Source: Butyricimonas virosa
GTDB taxonomy: Bacteria; Bacteroidota; Bacteroidia; Bacteroidales; Marinifilaceae
DNA: 64,000 bases
NCBI RefSeq assembly: GCF_025148635.1
Contig: NZ_CP102269.1
Location: 1,364,001 to 1,428,000 of the forward strand
Direction of reading: 5' to 3'
Translations under genes and position numbers: made by a program
Part shown: positions 15,727 through 25,210 of the stretch, piece after piece
Layout of the letters: each line of letters starts with the position of its first letter
Numbering within the stretch: the stretch's first letter is position 1
Notes under the pieces: generated by a model
The model's database searches: none
Seen by the model: only the letters and a program-made list of their open reading frames with translations
Told to the model about the DNA's origin: nothing

Positions 15727-17202
15727 TTATTTTTTATACTCGAAATCGACCACTTTTCCACACACGTTCTTGTACCGGGTAACCTCCTTCAAGGAGCCAT
15801 CCGTGCTCATCTCCAGCACCACGATAGAACCCGAATTCTTTGCTCCCGAACCGTCACTGACACCAACCCACATTTGGTTAGTATTCCCAACTTGGTCACA
15901 TTCGATATAATCGACATTTCCTCCTCCCACTTCATATTCCATCAACAAGTTTCCGGTGTCGAAACTCACGCAGGCAATCTTACCGGCATAACCGTAATAC
16001 AAGAAGTTAGCCTTCTGGGAAGTCGTGAAAGTATGCGCTTCCTTACCTCCCGGATGAGACAACTGTCTCTTCCTCTTGGGAGAAAACTGCGGGTTGTCGT
16101 CCTTATCCTTACCCACCTCGAAAGAGAGCATATAATGCTCGCCCGCATCGTCAATCATCACGGCCCGCCCGCTCGTCATAGAATACTCGTTACCGAACAA
16201 TCCTCCCCACACCATCTGCATTCCCACGCTATTGGGATTAAATTCCCCGGTCAAATCATCCGGCAAAGTAATAATTTCATCAAACTGCAAGGGGCATTTC
16301 ATGGAAATAAAACGCTCTTTCCCCTGATCATAAAAATAAGCCCTGTAATTCACCATTGAAAAAAAGAAATCAAACGGGGCAATCTTCTCGTAGTCACCCT
16401 TCACGGCAACCCCGTACTTCGGATAACCGTTTTCCCGGTTCTCTCTCCGGTAAATGAGGCCGTTATTGTTCACGTATTCATAAAAAGTAATACTATGCGT
16501 ACCGAAAGACTGTGGCTTCACAACCGCCGGCTGGAAATAAAACATATCTTTAAAATCCATCACGTACGACATATCCAACGGTTTCACCACGACACCGCCC
16601 CGTTCGTCATCCGTCATGATCACCACCATCTTTTCCGCCCCCGCAATCATACTTGTTATGTAACGGGCACCGGTCGGATTCTTACCGGCGACTTCCCCGT
16701 TCACTTTCTGGTAGGCATCCTCCACGACCGAACCGACAGCATTCACGAAAGTCACGTTAGCCTCCCCGTTCATGTTACTCAAAGCCATCATCCCTTTCGA
16801 ATAGGAATTGACCACCGTAACATGTGCCAGCCTGTCAGTCGTGTACTGTATTCCCGTTTCTTTATCCGTCATCTCGAAAACAAGCGAATATTCTTCCGGT
16901 ATACTCGATACTTCCACATCCAAATTCTTCTCGAAAGAGAGTGTATCCGAACTCGTGGGATTACCGGCACCGTAAGTAATATACATGTGCCACAAATAAG
17001 TGTAATTCTCCGGGTTAAAATTCCCGTTACGAACTGTAATCTCCGGCGTAATCTGTAAATGCGTGAATTGTTCTATCGTCGTATCCCTGATCCTCTCGAT
17101 AGTAACATCGTTCAATTCCCTGTATACGTCATTTCCTTTATCCTCCAGACAAGCACAAAAGGCACAGGCAATAAATCCTAACAAACAATATATCTTTTTC
17201 AT
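15727..17202 (-). CDS. Cassette A: PKD-like family lipoprotein
   Basis: A 491-residue lipoprotein with a lipobox around residue 18 (ACAFCAC). It matches the Bacteroidota PKD-like family found behind SusC/SusD pairs: a PKD-like beta domain in the first 140 residues, then repeated short blade-like segments (for example GGGNVDYIECDQ) that suggest a beta-propeller. It is probably exposed on the cell surface or held in the periplasm as an accessory of the SusCD transporter. Paralogues hold the same place in cassettes C and D. The ligand is unknown. Confidence 0.75.
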   Translation of the reverse strand: MKKIYCLLGFIACAFCACLEDKGNDVYRELNDVTIERIRDTTIEQFTHLQITPEITVRNGNFNPENYTYLWHMYITYGAGNPTSSDTLSFEKNLDVEVSSIPEEYSLVFEMTDKETGIQYTTDRLAHVTVVNSYSKGMMALSNMNGEANVTFVNAVGSVVEDAYQKVNGEVAGKNPTGARYITSMIAGAEKMVVIMTDDERGGVVVKPLDMSYVMDFKDMFYFQPAVVKPQSFGTHSITFYEYVNNNGLIYRRENRENGYPKYGVAVKGDYEKIAPFDFFFSMVNYRAYFYDQGKERFISMKCPLQFDEIITLPDDLTGEFNPNSVGMQMVWGGLFGNEYSMTSGRAVMIDDAGEHYMLSFEVGKDKDDNPQFSPKRKRQLSHPGGKEAHTFTTSQKANFLYYGYAGKIACVSFDTGNLLMEYEVGGGNVDYIECDQVGNTNQMWVGVSDGSGAKNSGSIVVLEMSTDGSLKEVTRYKNVCGKVVDFEYKK

Positions 17203-17237
17203 CTATACTTTCAATTATAATTAAGTTACACGATAAA

Positions 17238-17948
17238 TCACCAAGGCTCTATAACAGCGTTATTCTCATCTTTTACCGGATAATTATCCTTAAAATAATC
17301 ACTCATATAAGCCCCGTACACTTGCCACATCGCACGCTGATTGGAATACTCGCTCGATTCCACCGGGAAATCCCGTTTCAACTCGATCATGCACAACTCG
17401 TGTTTCCGTCGGGAATAAACCCCGAAATCATACTTGATCGTCTGTTCCCAGTAAGTCGGCTTACCCAACATGTTGGAAATAAGCAACCGGCAACTCAACC
17501 GCTCGGTAATACCCAATTCCAGCGCCTCCGAAGGTTTCAGGGCAAGCCCGATCACCACCTGTTTGTTTTCCAGCGCCTCGTCCTTATTATAAATAATCAC
17601 GGGAATATTCACGTATACCGAATCACCAGGCAACTCGTATTCCGCTTTCAAAGCCTCGTAATGTAACCCCACTTCCGCCGTCGTTCTCTCCTCATCCACC
17701 ACCACGATCACCGGACGGCCTTCCCGTGCGGCCTCCCCTGCCAGATTAACCCGAACCCACAAGGTATCTTGATCCACCCCCTTACCGGCAAAAGAATAAA
17801 CGATACTGTCCAGGGTTCTCGTCCAATAATAACTTTCCGTCTGCAACTGGAAATAAACCGCATCCTTCCCCGTGAAAGGATAATCCGCATTATCCTTACA
17901 ACTTCCCAAAGCGATCAACAACAAGAAAATATAATATAACTTCTTCAT
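17238..17948 (-). CDS. Cassette A: DUF4843 lipoprotein
   Basis: A 236-residue lipoprotein (lipobox LGSC). The DUF4843 core shows as AVYFQLQ near the start, a middle beta-rich part with TTAEVGLHYEAL, and the ending YSNQRAMWQVYGAY with YMSDYFKDNYP. DUF4843 proteins accompany SusCD pairs in Bacteroidota and are thought to sit on the surface as glycan- or peptide-binding accessories; no direct function is known. It starts 9 bases after the susD stop, in the same operon. Confidence 0.75.
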   Translation of the reverse strand: MKKLYYIFLLLIALGSCKDNADYPFTGKDAVYFQLQTESYYWTRTLDSIVYSFAGKGVDQDTLWVRVNLAGEAAREGRPVIVVVDEERTTAEVGLHYEALKAEYELPGDSVYVNIPVIIYNKDEALENKQVVIGLALKPSEALELGITERLSCRLLISNMLGKPTYWEQTIKYDFGVYSRRKHELCMIELKRDFPVESSEYSNQRAMWQVYGAYMSDYFKDNYPVKDENNAVIEPW

Positions 17949-17957
17949 AACTCCGTT

Positions 17958-19364
17958 TTATTTAATATCACCAAACTCCATTTCATCATCCGGCATCGGG
18001 AACACGTAATTGCCGGTCATCACAACTCCCATATCCGGTAAAGTTATGTAATCAAGCCGTTTATAATAATAAAACAACTGACCTTCTGCCATGAACTCCT
18101 TCCGGTACTCAGCCTCGATTTCCGCGGCCAGATCGCAATTCTCCTCCAACGGGTAATTCACGTATCCCCGGTGATCACGCAACGTCTGCAAATAACTTTT
18201 ATCACCCGAAGCTTCGGCGGCGATCAAATACATTTCTGACAACTTCAGTAAAGGAATCCTGTTCACTCCCCTGTATTTACCGATATACGTTTTAGCCTCC
18301 CCGGTCTTCAAGAAAAACATATTCTGGTTCCGCCAATCTATATCCACGCCGGGAGTCCCGAACACGCTGGCCCGACGGGTATCGGATATATGACACACCG
18401 CGCTACTCCCTTCACCGAAATACACGTCCGAGCGTCCCTCTTCCATATCATACACGTACAAGGAAGACAAGTACTCGTTTTCACTGCACAAATATCCCCA
18501 CGTCTTGTCCTTCACCAATTGAGACTCTTCCAACAAAGAGAACTTTTTCGAATCAATGACCTCCTTCGCATATTCCAAGGCTTTCGTCTTATCCCCCTTG
18601 TACAGATATACACGTGCCAGTAACGCCGTCATCCCGTAATAATTCAAACGGGATTTCCGGTACAACCAGAAACCGTCACCTTGGATATAATCCTCCGTCT
18701 CGTACCCCGATTCCGTGTACGAATCGTACGCCGGCCCGATAGGATCAACCTCCCGGATCAGTTGCCGTGCCGTCTCCACGTCACCGATCACCTTGTCGAT
18801 CACCCCCGCAACCGTCAATTGAGCCACCGGTTTATTAGTCACCTCCTCCACGTAAGGAATTGCAGCCTTATCCGCTCCCCTTACATACGACGGGGCAAAT
18901 CCCCGTAACAAATCGAAATGAAGGAATCCCCGCAACGCCATAGCTTCCGCCTTCACCGCCTCGTAGACCCCACTACTGAAAACATCTTTCTGTTCATCAA
19001 TATTAGCGAGAATATGATTACAATTCGCGATAGCGTTATAATTTCCCCGCCAGATAGCGTCGATACATTCTTCAACCTTCGTCGCCTCGTAATCATACTC
19101 AAGGGCATCCATGTAGTTAATCGAAACCTCCGTGTACACCTGCCCCACCATATCTAAAAAAACCATCGTCTCGTTCCCGCCGTACATTCCCGTTCGCACC
19201 ATAACCGTGTATATACCGGTCAACGCATCACGAAAACCCGCTTCCGACTCGAACAGAACTTCCTGTTTTATCTGTGACTTCGGATCCACGTCCAACCAAT
19301 CACTGCAACCACCCACCAAAAGGGTTCCTGCCAACCCAATATATTTTACTATTCTATATTTCAT
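17958..19364 (-). CDS. Cassette A: SusD/RagB-family surface lipoprotein
   Basis: A 468-residue SusD-type lipoprotein (lipobox VGGC, then SDWLDVDPKSQ). SusD proteins form the lid over the SusC channel and bind the substrate outside the cell. Typical features are the N-terminal TPR-like helices (AEAMALRGFLHFDLLRGFAP), the conserved RIPLLKLSEMYLIAAEA near residue 370 and a C-terminal QLFYYYKRLD with VFPMPDDE. It lies 28 bases after susC. The SusD of C and D share these signatures, which suggests related ligands. Confidence 0.9.
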   Translation of the reverse strand: MKYRIVKYIGLAGTLLVGGCSDWLDVDPKSQIKQEVLFESEAGFRDALTGIYTVMVRTGMYGGNETMVFLDMVGQVYTEVSINYMDALEYDYEATKVEECIDAIWRGNYNAIANCNHILANIDEQKDVFSSGVYEAVKAEAMALRGFLHFDLLRGFAPSYVRGADKAAIPYVEEVTNKPVAQLTVAGVIDKVIGDVETARQLIREVDPIGPAYDSYTESGYETEDYIQGDGFWLYRKSRLNYYGMTALLARVYLYKGDKTKALEYAKEVIDSKKFSLLEESQLVKDKTWGYLCSENEYLSSLYVYDMEEGRSDVYFGEGSSAVCHISDTRRASVFGTPGVDIDWRNQNMFFLKTGEAKTYIGKYRGVNRIPLLKLSEMYLIAAEASGDKSYLQTLRDHRGYVNYPLEENCDLAAEIEAEYRKEFMAEGQLFYYYKRLDYITLPDMGVVMTGNYVFPMPDDEMEFGDIK

Positions 19365-19392
19365 AATTCAGACCTATTTATTTCGTAAACAA

Positions 19393-22300
19393 CTAAAAAC
19401 GGGCTTGCAAACCGATACTGAAATTACGGGCAAACGGGTAATCAATACCCCTTTCTTGCTTCACCGTCGAAACCCGGAAGACATCATTCATATAAAACAG
19501 GGCTTTCAACCGTTTTAACCCTACTTTCTTCATCCAGCGCATCTTAAACTCGTATGACACGTTCAAGGTAGACAGCTCCAACCAGTTATTATCCTCGACA
19601 AAACGGGACGTCGGTTTTGTCACGCTTGTCACGTTCGCAGTTGCACCACCGATAAGCCGCGTGAACATCACCTTATCACCCGGTTTTTGCCAACGATCCT
19701 CGAATACGCGACGATCGACATTCTCCCACAAATCCGCATCCTGCACCTTGTCCACCAAAGTCTGGTTGTAAATCTGCCCCCCATAATTGTAACGGAAAAT
19801 CGCGTTCAACTGGAACCCTTTCCAAGCTAGATTCGTCCCGAACGTACCTTCCAAATCCGAATCCGTGCATCCGCCGATCACGTAATTATCCGTGCTCCAA
19901 GTCGTCACGATATCCCCGTTCACGGCCTGAAACAACTCGTACCCGGTAGCCGGGTCCACTCCTAACGATTGATTCACCCAGATAGAATTCATCGACTTAC
20001 CTTCAATATAACGCACTTTAGGGCGATTAGACTCTTTACTCTTGGAGCCGGACATCGTATCCTCGTCCTGAGCGTCATTGTAAGCACGCAAAGCATTCGA
20101 AATCTTCAACAATTTATTCTTATTGTGCAAGGCCGTCGCGTTCACGCTCCAATATAGCTGTTTGGAAGGCTTCTTCAGCAATGCCACGCGTAGACTCAAC
20201 TCGTACCCGTAATTCTTCACCTCTCCGAGGTTATCCATGTACGAACCGAAACCCAAAGAAGGCGGCAAAGTCACGGAAGTCAATACATCCTTGGACAATT
20301 TCACGTAGTAGTTCCCCGTAAAATTAATCCGCTCATCCCACAAATCAATATCCAGCCCGTAGTTTTGCTGCAACGTACGCTGCCATCCCAACTTCTCGTT
20401 ACCCAAGGCCATCACCTCGGCTCCCACCGTGTGATGATAACGCTCACCTGTCAAATACTTATAGGTCGTCATCGCCTGATAAGGATTGTAATTCTGACTA
20501 CCCGTCAAACCGTACGACCCGCGTATCTTCAACCGGTTAACGAAAGTCACATCCTTCAGGAAACCCTCGTTATGCAAATTCCACCCCAGACCGACAGACC
20601 AGAACGGGGCCCATCGCTTTTCAGAACCGAAACGGGAAGACGCATCCTCACGGAAAGAAAAATCCAACAAATAACGTTCATCATAACTGTAATTCAAATT
20701 TCCAAGGAAACCCACCAAGCGGGAAGTATACTCGCTCCCCGAAGGCGAACCCTCTTTCTCGTACTGTGTCGCGAAACTGATATAATCCAGATTCTCGTTC
20801 GGAAACCCTTCCGTCTTCACCGTAAATTCCCTCGTCACGCTCTCTTGGAGATTCCAACCTAAATTGGCATTAATCACGTGCTTATCCAACTGGTAGAAAT
20901 AAGTCATGACTAAGCTCGCATCATAACTGTAATTCTCCCCGCGAGTCCCGACATAAGCCCCCCGGCGATCAAAATCATCATCCGAATAATCTGCAAAATC
21001 CGTGTGCTTGGCAGGCTTGAAATTATCCTTGTACGTGTTCTGGTGTGTAAACGAAAAACTACCCTTCAAACGCAACCCATCCATGATCGTCCAGTCCACC
21101 CCGAAATTATTCGTCACGTCATTGTACTTCTCCTCGTCCGTCGTGTTCAGAGTCGTGTTATACAACGGATTATAATAATCCTTTCCTAACCCGCCCCCAC
21201 CGATCGGGATATACTTGTCCACCTTATAAATGTAATTACCGTCGTCATCCTTATACCGTACGTAGGGATTACGTTTCGTGTAAACACTGAATGACCCGTA
21301 AGGAGAATTTGTCGCCTTCACGTTCGAATAAGTCAAATTATTCCTAAAAGTCAAACTCTTGTAAATATACTGCAACTCCATACCCAAAGCCAGACGACGA
21401 CGCCCGGATTCCTTCATCACCCCCGGCGTGTTGCTATATCCCAGCTCGATACCGTACCGGATATTGTCATTACCGCCGTCCAAACGTAACGAATGTTTAT
21501 TGGCAACGGCCACGGCATCCAGCGGCTTATCCAGCCAATACGTGTCATACCCCCTCTTTATATTCGCCAGCTTCTCGTTGTACCATTCATTCAACGTGAG
21601 CTGATAATTCACCATCGTGGACGAGTACATTCCTGCCGCCTTTTCTATTGCTAATTTCTCTACCGCGTTACACACGTTATAGTCACTCAAGTCGGCAATA
21701 TAAAACGAGGCGTCGACATTATAACTCACCTGCATCTTACCACTGGCCGGGGCATTGGTCGTGATCACCACCACCCCGTTGGAGGCTCTCGAACCATAAA
21801 TTGCCGTTGCCGCCGCGTCCTTCAACAGGGTAATAGAAGCCACCCGGTAAGGATCCATATCGTACACCTTTTCGGCCGTCGTCTCGAACCCGTCGACAAT
21901 AAACACCGGCGTGTTCGGATTTCCCTCGTATTCACTCTCTATCCCGGAAATACTCCCGGCTCCCCGGATCTGGAATTCAGGAACCACGTTCGGGTTCGAG
22001 CCAGCCAGATTATTCTCTATTTTCATGAACGAAGGGTCGATATTCTGCAAAGCCGTCAGGATATTCTGGTTTCCCCCCATCTGCAACTCCTCGGCCGTAA
22101 TCGTCCGGGCGGCACCCGTAAAACTGTTTTTCGCCTGCGTGTAATACCCGGTTACCACGACATCCTCCAGTTCACTCACCGCCTCTTCCAACACCACGTC
22201 AATCCCCGTCCGCTTGCCGATCACCTCCTCTTTATCCTTCATCCCGACCATCGAAAACACCAGCGTATTATTCCCCTCCGGGACCGTCAAGGCATATTTC

Positions 22301-22764
22301 CCGTCCACGTCCGTCACGGTCCCCAACTTCGTACCCTTGATCATCACCGTTACCCCCGGTAACGGCTCTTTCTTTTCATCCGTCACCTTACCCGTGATCC
22401 GTATTCCTTTCTTTTCCGGCTCGGTCGTACTCCTTTGGATAATAATCACTTTATCCTTAAACAAGTACGATAATCCGGTATTTTTCAGGCATTGATCCAG
22501 AATATCCCGCACCATGGTTTCCCTCACATCCACGCTGATATGCGAGACAGACTGCACGTCCTCGGATTTATAGATAAACATATACTCCGTCAACTGCTCG
22601 ATACTCCTGAACACCTGACTTAATGCCGCATCAGACATTTTCAGATCAATACGAGCCTCCTGAGCGCTAATGGTAGCGTGACAGGTACAAAAACCTAAAA
22701 GCATAAATAACGCAAGTAGCTTCATTTTTCTCAACGTTTGTTGAAATTTCCGTTTTTTTCTCAT
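19393..22764 (-). CDS. Cassette A: SusC/RagA TonB-dependent transporter with STN domain
   Basis: A 1123-residue outer-membrane transporter. After the signal peptide come an STN domain (about 38-105; LSQVFRSIEQLTEYMF), a carboxypeptidase-D-like domain (about 120-205; GITGKV-type start, LPGVTVMIKGTKLG), a TonB plug (about 215-340; NPNTPVFIVDGFE, ATAIYGSRASNGVVVI) and the 22-strand barrel ending in a Phe. The STN domain contacts the FecR anti-sigma and reports substrate binding, which fits the fecR and sigma genes just upstream. The end VKQERGIDYPFARNF is shared with SusC of C and D. The start codon overlaps a probable antisense promoter. Confidence 0.95.
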   Translation of the reverse strand: MRKKRKFQQTLRKMKLLALFMLLGFCTCHATISAQEARIDLKMSDAALSQVFRSIEQLTEYMFIYKSEDVQSVSHISVDVRETMVRDILDQCLKNTGLSYLFKDKVIIIQRSTTEPEKKGIRITGKVTDEKKEPLPGVTVMIKGTKLGTVTDVDGKYALTVPEGNNTLVFSMVGMKDKEEVIGKRTGIDVVLEEAVSELEDVVVTGYYTQAKNSFTGAARTITAEELQMGGNQNILTALQNIDPSFMKIENNLAGSNPNVVPEFQIRGAGSISGIESEYEGNPNTPVFIVDGFETTAEKVYDMDPYRVASITLLKDAAATAIYGSRASNGVVVITTNAPASGKMQVSYNVDASFYIADLSDYNVCNAVEKLAIEKAAGMYSSTMVNYQLTLNEWYNEKLANIKRGYDTYWLDKPLDAVAVANKHSLRLDGGNDNIRYGIELGYSNTPGVMKESGRRRLALGMELQYIYKSLTFRNNLTYSNVKATNSPYGSFSVYTKRNPYVRYKDDDGNYIYKVDKYIPIGGGGLGKDYYNPLYNTTLNTTDEEKYNDVTNNFGVDWTIMDGLRLKGSFSFTHQNTYKDNFKPAKHTDFADYSDDDFDRRGAYVGTRGENYSYDASLVMTYFYQLDKHVINANLGWNLQESVTREFTVKTEGFPNENLDYISFATQYEKEGSPSGSEYTSRLVGFLGNLNYSYDERYLLDFSFREDASSRFGSEKRWAPFWSVGLGWNLHNEGFLKDVTFVNRLKIRGSYGLTGSQNYNPYQAMTTYKYLTGERYHHTVGAEVMALGNEKLGWQRTLQQNYGLDIDLWDERINFTGNYYVKLSKDVLTSVTLPPSLGFGSYMDNLGEVKNYGYELSLRVALLKKPSKQLYWSVNATALHNKNKLLKISNALRAYNDAQDEDTMSGSKSKESNRPKVRYIEGKSMNSIWVNQSLGVDPATGYELFQAVNGDIVTTWSTDNYVIGGCTDSDLEGTFGTNLAWKGFQLNAIFRYNYGGQIYNQTLVDKVQDADLWENVDRRVFEDRWQKPGDKVMFTRLIGGATANVTSVTKPTSRFVEDNNWLELSTLNVSYEFKMRWMKKVGLKRLKALFYMNDVFRVSTVKQERGIDYPFARNFSIGLQARF

Positions 22765-22775
22765 AACTTTGTTTA

Positions 22776-22854
22776 GCTTATTATTAAATTAATACAAGTG
22801 TTAGCTGAGGGGCTAACAGGTAAGGGGATGTGAGGGCATCTCCTTATTTTTATT
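22776..22854 (+). ncRNA. Candidate cis-antisense RNA against susC of cassette A
   Basis: On the plus strand TAACTTTG (22764-22771) matches TAnnTTTG, and GTTG lies 20 bases upstream of it. After it come hairpin 1 (GTTAGC-TGAGGG-GCTAAC, 22800-22817) and hairpin 2 (AAGGGGATG-TGAGGG-CATCTCCTT, 22822-22845), then ATTTTTATT. With a G-U pair hairpin 2 is fully paired only on the plus strand, and the U-rich tail is on this strand, so it reads as a terminator for antisense RNA. The RNA would cover the susC leader, as the DonS-type RNAs of Bacteroides do. Both loops are TGAGGG. Prediction only. Confidence 0.55.
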
Positions 22855-24010
22855 GACTCACGTAAATCGTGTTCTCCGCGTAAGTAAAACGAATTCCCTT
22901 CGTCGTCTGGAGATGTTCCAGAATCGTGCGAACTTCAGCGTACCGGTTAGAATGAAGATAAAAGCGGATGTCTTTCAGTGAGGGCAGAGTGTACACCACC
23001 TTAAAATCATACCAACGGGATAACTGTCGAAAAATATCCTCCAGACGTTCATTATTCGCGATAATTTTACCTTCTCTCCAAGCGAGGGTTTCTTGGATAT
23101 CAGCTTGTTTCGTCTCCAATTTTCCGGAAACACGATCGAATACCGATTGACGAGAGGGCGTCAACACGATTTTCTTCCCCACGTTCGGAAACTCCTGTCG
23201 AATCTTTCCAGAAACAAGGGTCGTTACAACCGTATTTTCATTATCATAGGCTTTTATATTAAAACTCGTCCCAAGTACTTGTAAATCCATCACTTCCGTA
23301 TTCACGATAAAAGGAGTACTTTCATCGTGTTCCACTTCAAAATAAGCCTCTCCACTCAAAAAAACTTTGCGTTCATCACGTGAAAAAGCCTCCGGGTATC
23401 TCAATGAACTCCCCGCATTCAGCCACACCCGACTACCATCAGCCAACACGATATTAAATTCACACCCTTGGGGTACGACAAGCGTATTGTATTCCACCTC
23501 CCCAACAATAGAATCAGATTTTGCCACGTATTCCAATCTCCCGGAATCTGCCAGCTGTATATCTACCCTCCGGGTAGAACGGATGATTTCCGTATTCCGG
23601 GAAGAAATTGGAATTTCCTTCCCATTGGCCAATTTCAAAACAGGGACATTTACCACGGGAGTGGAAACAACAGCCAAAACGGGAAGTTCTTTCGACTGAT
23701 AACGCCCAGCCCAGATTACCAGTCCGGCAACCAACATCACAACCACGACAGCAGCATACCTTACAAATCCTATCCGTAAACGACGTTGACGCATCCGAGC
23801 TACAACCTGCCTTCGAGCTGTCTCCTCGTCTATCACATCCCAGTGTTCAGCCCAACGAATCAAGTGCATTTGTTTCACTTGTTCTTTAAAAATTCGCCGC
23901 ACATCCATATCCTTGGCCAACCACTCTCGGAACTCCTGTCTCCCCGCCTCGCTTAACTCTCCCGAAAGATATTCCCGGATTCGTATCTCTTTTTCATCTT
24001 GCTCTATCAT
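22850..24010 (-). CDS. Cassette A: FecR-family anti-sigma factor
   Basis: A 386-residue inner-membrane protein. Its cytosolic N-terminus (about 1-75) would hold the ECF sigma factor, one helix (about 81-101) crosses the membrane, and the periplasmic FecR domain follows (LVVPQGCEFNIVLADGSRVW, then FLSGEAYFEVEHDE), ending in the DUF4974 domain (LEDIFRQLSRWYDFKVVY) that contacts the STN domain of SusC. It lies 64 bases after the sigma gene. An 85-base gap with two hairpins separates it from susC. Confidence 0.9.
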   Translation of the reverse strand: MIEQDEKEIRIREYLSGELSEAGRQEFREWLAKDMDVRRIFKEQVKQMHLIRWAEHWDVIDEETARRQVVARMRQRRLRIGFVRYAAVVVVMLVAGLVIWAGRYQSKELPVLAVVSTPVVNVPVLKLANGKEIPISSRNTEIIRSTRRVDIQLADSGRLEYVAKSDSIVGEVEYNTLVVPQGCEFNIVLADGSRVWLNAGSSLRYPEAFSRDERKVFLSGEAYFEVEHDESTPFIVNTEVMDLQVLGTSFNIKAYDNENTVVTTLVSGKIRQEFPNVGKKIVLTPSRQSVFDRVSGKLETKQADIQETLAWREGKIIANNERLEDIFRQLSRWYDFKVVYTLPSLKDIRFYLHSNRYAEVRTILEHLQTTKGIRFTYAENTIYVSQ

Positions 24011-24074
24011 GTTATCTTATTTTCTAAGACAAACACGAGAATCGAAAAATGGGTGAATAAATTTTGAAAGTTTT

Positions 24075-24638
24075 TTAATATTTATTTTTCTCCAAAAAGA
24101 AAAAAAGCAAAAGAGAATCTGGAAATTGTTGGCGTAATTGCTTCAAACCTCCACTTAGCAAAGTTTTTACCGTATTCACGGATACACCCAATTCCTCGGC
24201 AGTCTCTTTATATCTTTTCCCTTCGATAACAATAGATTTTACAACCATCTGGGTTTTAGGTGGTAATTTCTCAATCTCCTGCCGAATGGCTTCAACCAAT
24301 TCCACGGAGATCGTTGCCGCCTCCTCTTCTATCGCATCATACTTTAGTAATTCCGCCTGGGCAAACTCTTTCTGGTCCCGGATTTTATTCAAGCAAGCAT
24401 TCTTCACACTCCGAAACAAATAAGTACTTAACGCCTCTGGGGTCAACTGCCGATAAACACGATTTTTGATAAACTGGTAAAACATCTCTTGCACGATGTC
24501 TTCCGGAAAACTACAATCATCCAAAATTGAACCGGAAAATAACACCAACGGCTTATAATAACGTTGGAACAATAATTTCCCGCCCTCATTCATATCTTTC
24601 TGAAAGGCAATCAATATTTCCGAATCGGACACTCTCAT
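24075..24638 (-). CDS. Cassette A: ECF sigma factor (FecI/RpoE type)
   Basis: A 187-residue ECF sigma factor: region 2 (LFQRYYKPLVLFSGSIL...PEDIVQEMF) binds core RNA polymerase and the -10 region, and region 4 (LPPKTQMVVKSIVIEGKRY, then LGVSVNTVKTLLSGGLK) binds the -35 region. It is released by the FecR protein when the SusC STN domain signals substrate, and then drives the A operon. The promoter region at 24662-24697 contains a 10-bp inverted repeat around a TAnnTTTG box. Confidence 0.9.
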   Translation of the reverse strand: MRVSDSEILIAFQKDMNEGGKLLFQRYYKPLVLFSGSILDDCSFPEDIVQEMFYQFIKNRVYRQLTPEALSTYLFRSVKNACLNKIRDQKEFAQAELLKYDAIEEEAATISVELVEAIRQEIEKLPPKTQMVVKSIVIEGKRYKETAEELGVSVNTVKTLLSGGLKQLRQQFPDSLLLFFFLEKNKY

Positions 24639-24661
24639 TATACCATCCCGTTTTTTATTTC

Positions 24662-24697
24662 TTCTATAAAGACAAAAATAAAAGCACCTTTATAGAA
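24662..24697 (-). promoter_or_regulatory. Promoter/operator of the cassette A sigma gene
   Basis: A perfect 10-bp inverted repeat TTCTATAAAG/CTTTATAGAA encloses TATTTTTG on the minus strand (24680-24673), a match to TAnnTTTG. The box lies 35 bases from the sigma start codon. The repeat around the -7 box looks like an operator. Confidence 0.5.
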
Positions 24698-24911
24698 TCC
24701 CATAACATCCAGTGTCACAAAGTTAAGAAAAAAGTATTTATTTCACCAAATCATGCAGAATTCCTTGTAAAACAATCATTAACATTCGTTTTCACATAAA
24801 GAAGGTATGCCCAACAAGTCGTAACATCGCTTCCCGCAACAACGAATAGTTATTATATATTAATAAACATACTTATAATCAATACCATAACTTACATGTT
24901 GTCGTTATATA

Positions 24912-24974
24912 TTCGTTATCCTTTCGTTAAAAAAGGCTTCTATAAGAACGAAGAGATAACGAAAAGATAACGAG
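24912..24974. repeat. 18-bp inverted repeat (TTCGTTATCCTTTCGTTA / TAACGAAAAGATAACGAG)
   Basis: The arms 24912-24929 and 24957-24974 match at 16 of 18 positions and contain the same word (ATAACGA) twice per arm. The loop is 27 bases. It could be a binding site for a dimeric or multimeric protein, or a structured RNA; no T-run follows. Confidence 0.5.
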
Positions 24975-25062
24975 GACATAACAACAGGATATAAGCTTTG
25001 GTAGGGAGAAAGACAAAACTAGGAGAAATCCTAGGGAGAACCTAGGGAAATAATCCCCCTTA

Positions 25063-25095
25063 TTCGAAGTTCATTCGAAGCTTATTCGTAGCTCA
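25063..25095 (+). repeat. Three tandem 11-bp repeats
   Basis: Units TTCGAAGTTCA, TTCGAAGCTTA and TTCGTAGCTCA, exactly adjacent; 11 bp is close to one helical turn. Possibly an operator array. Confidence 0.5.
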
Positions 25096-25210
25096 AACAT
25101 CACGGAATGACTAAGCTCTGAGTAAACATCAAATGATCTCTGAGGGAGTGAGATTATTTGGGTTAGATTACTACTTTATTTGAGTTGAATTAGAGTAATG
25201 ACACGAACAT

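Larger units (their letters stand above)
24639..25210. other. Intergenic region with an inverted repeat and short tandem repeats
   Basis: No gene is seen. From the left it holds the sigma gene promoter region, an 18-bp inverted repeat of TAACGA-type words (24912-24974), three spaced CTAGG words (25019-25046) and three tandem 11-bp units (25063-25095). It lies between the sigma gene of cassette A and the 3' end of the XRE gene; both are transcribed leftward. Confidence 0.5.

Noticed and set aside
25063..25095. Three 11-bp repeats as a CRISPR or satellite start
   Set aside because: The units are directly adjacent with no spacers and only three copies.
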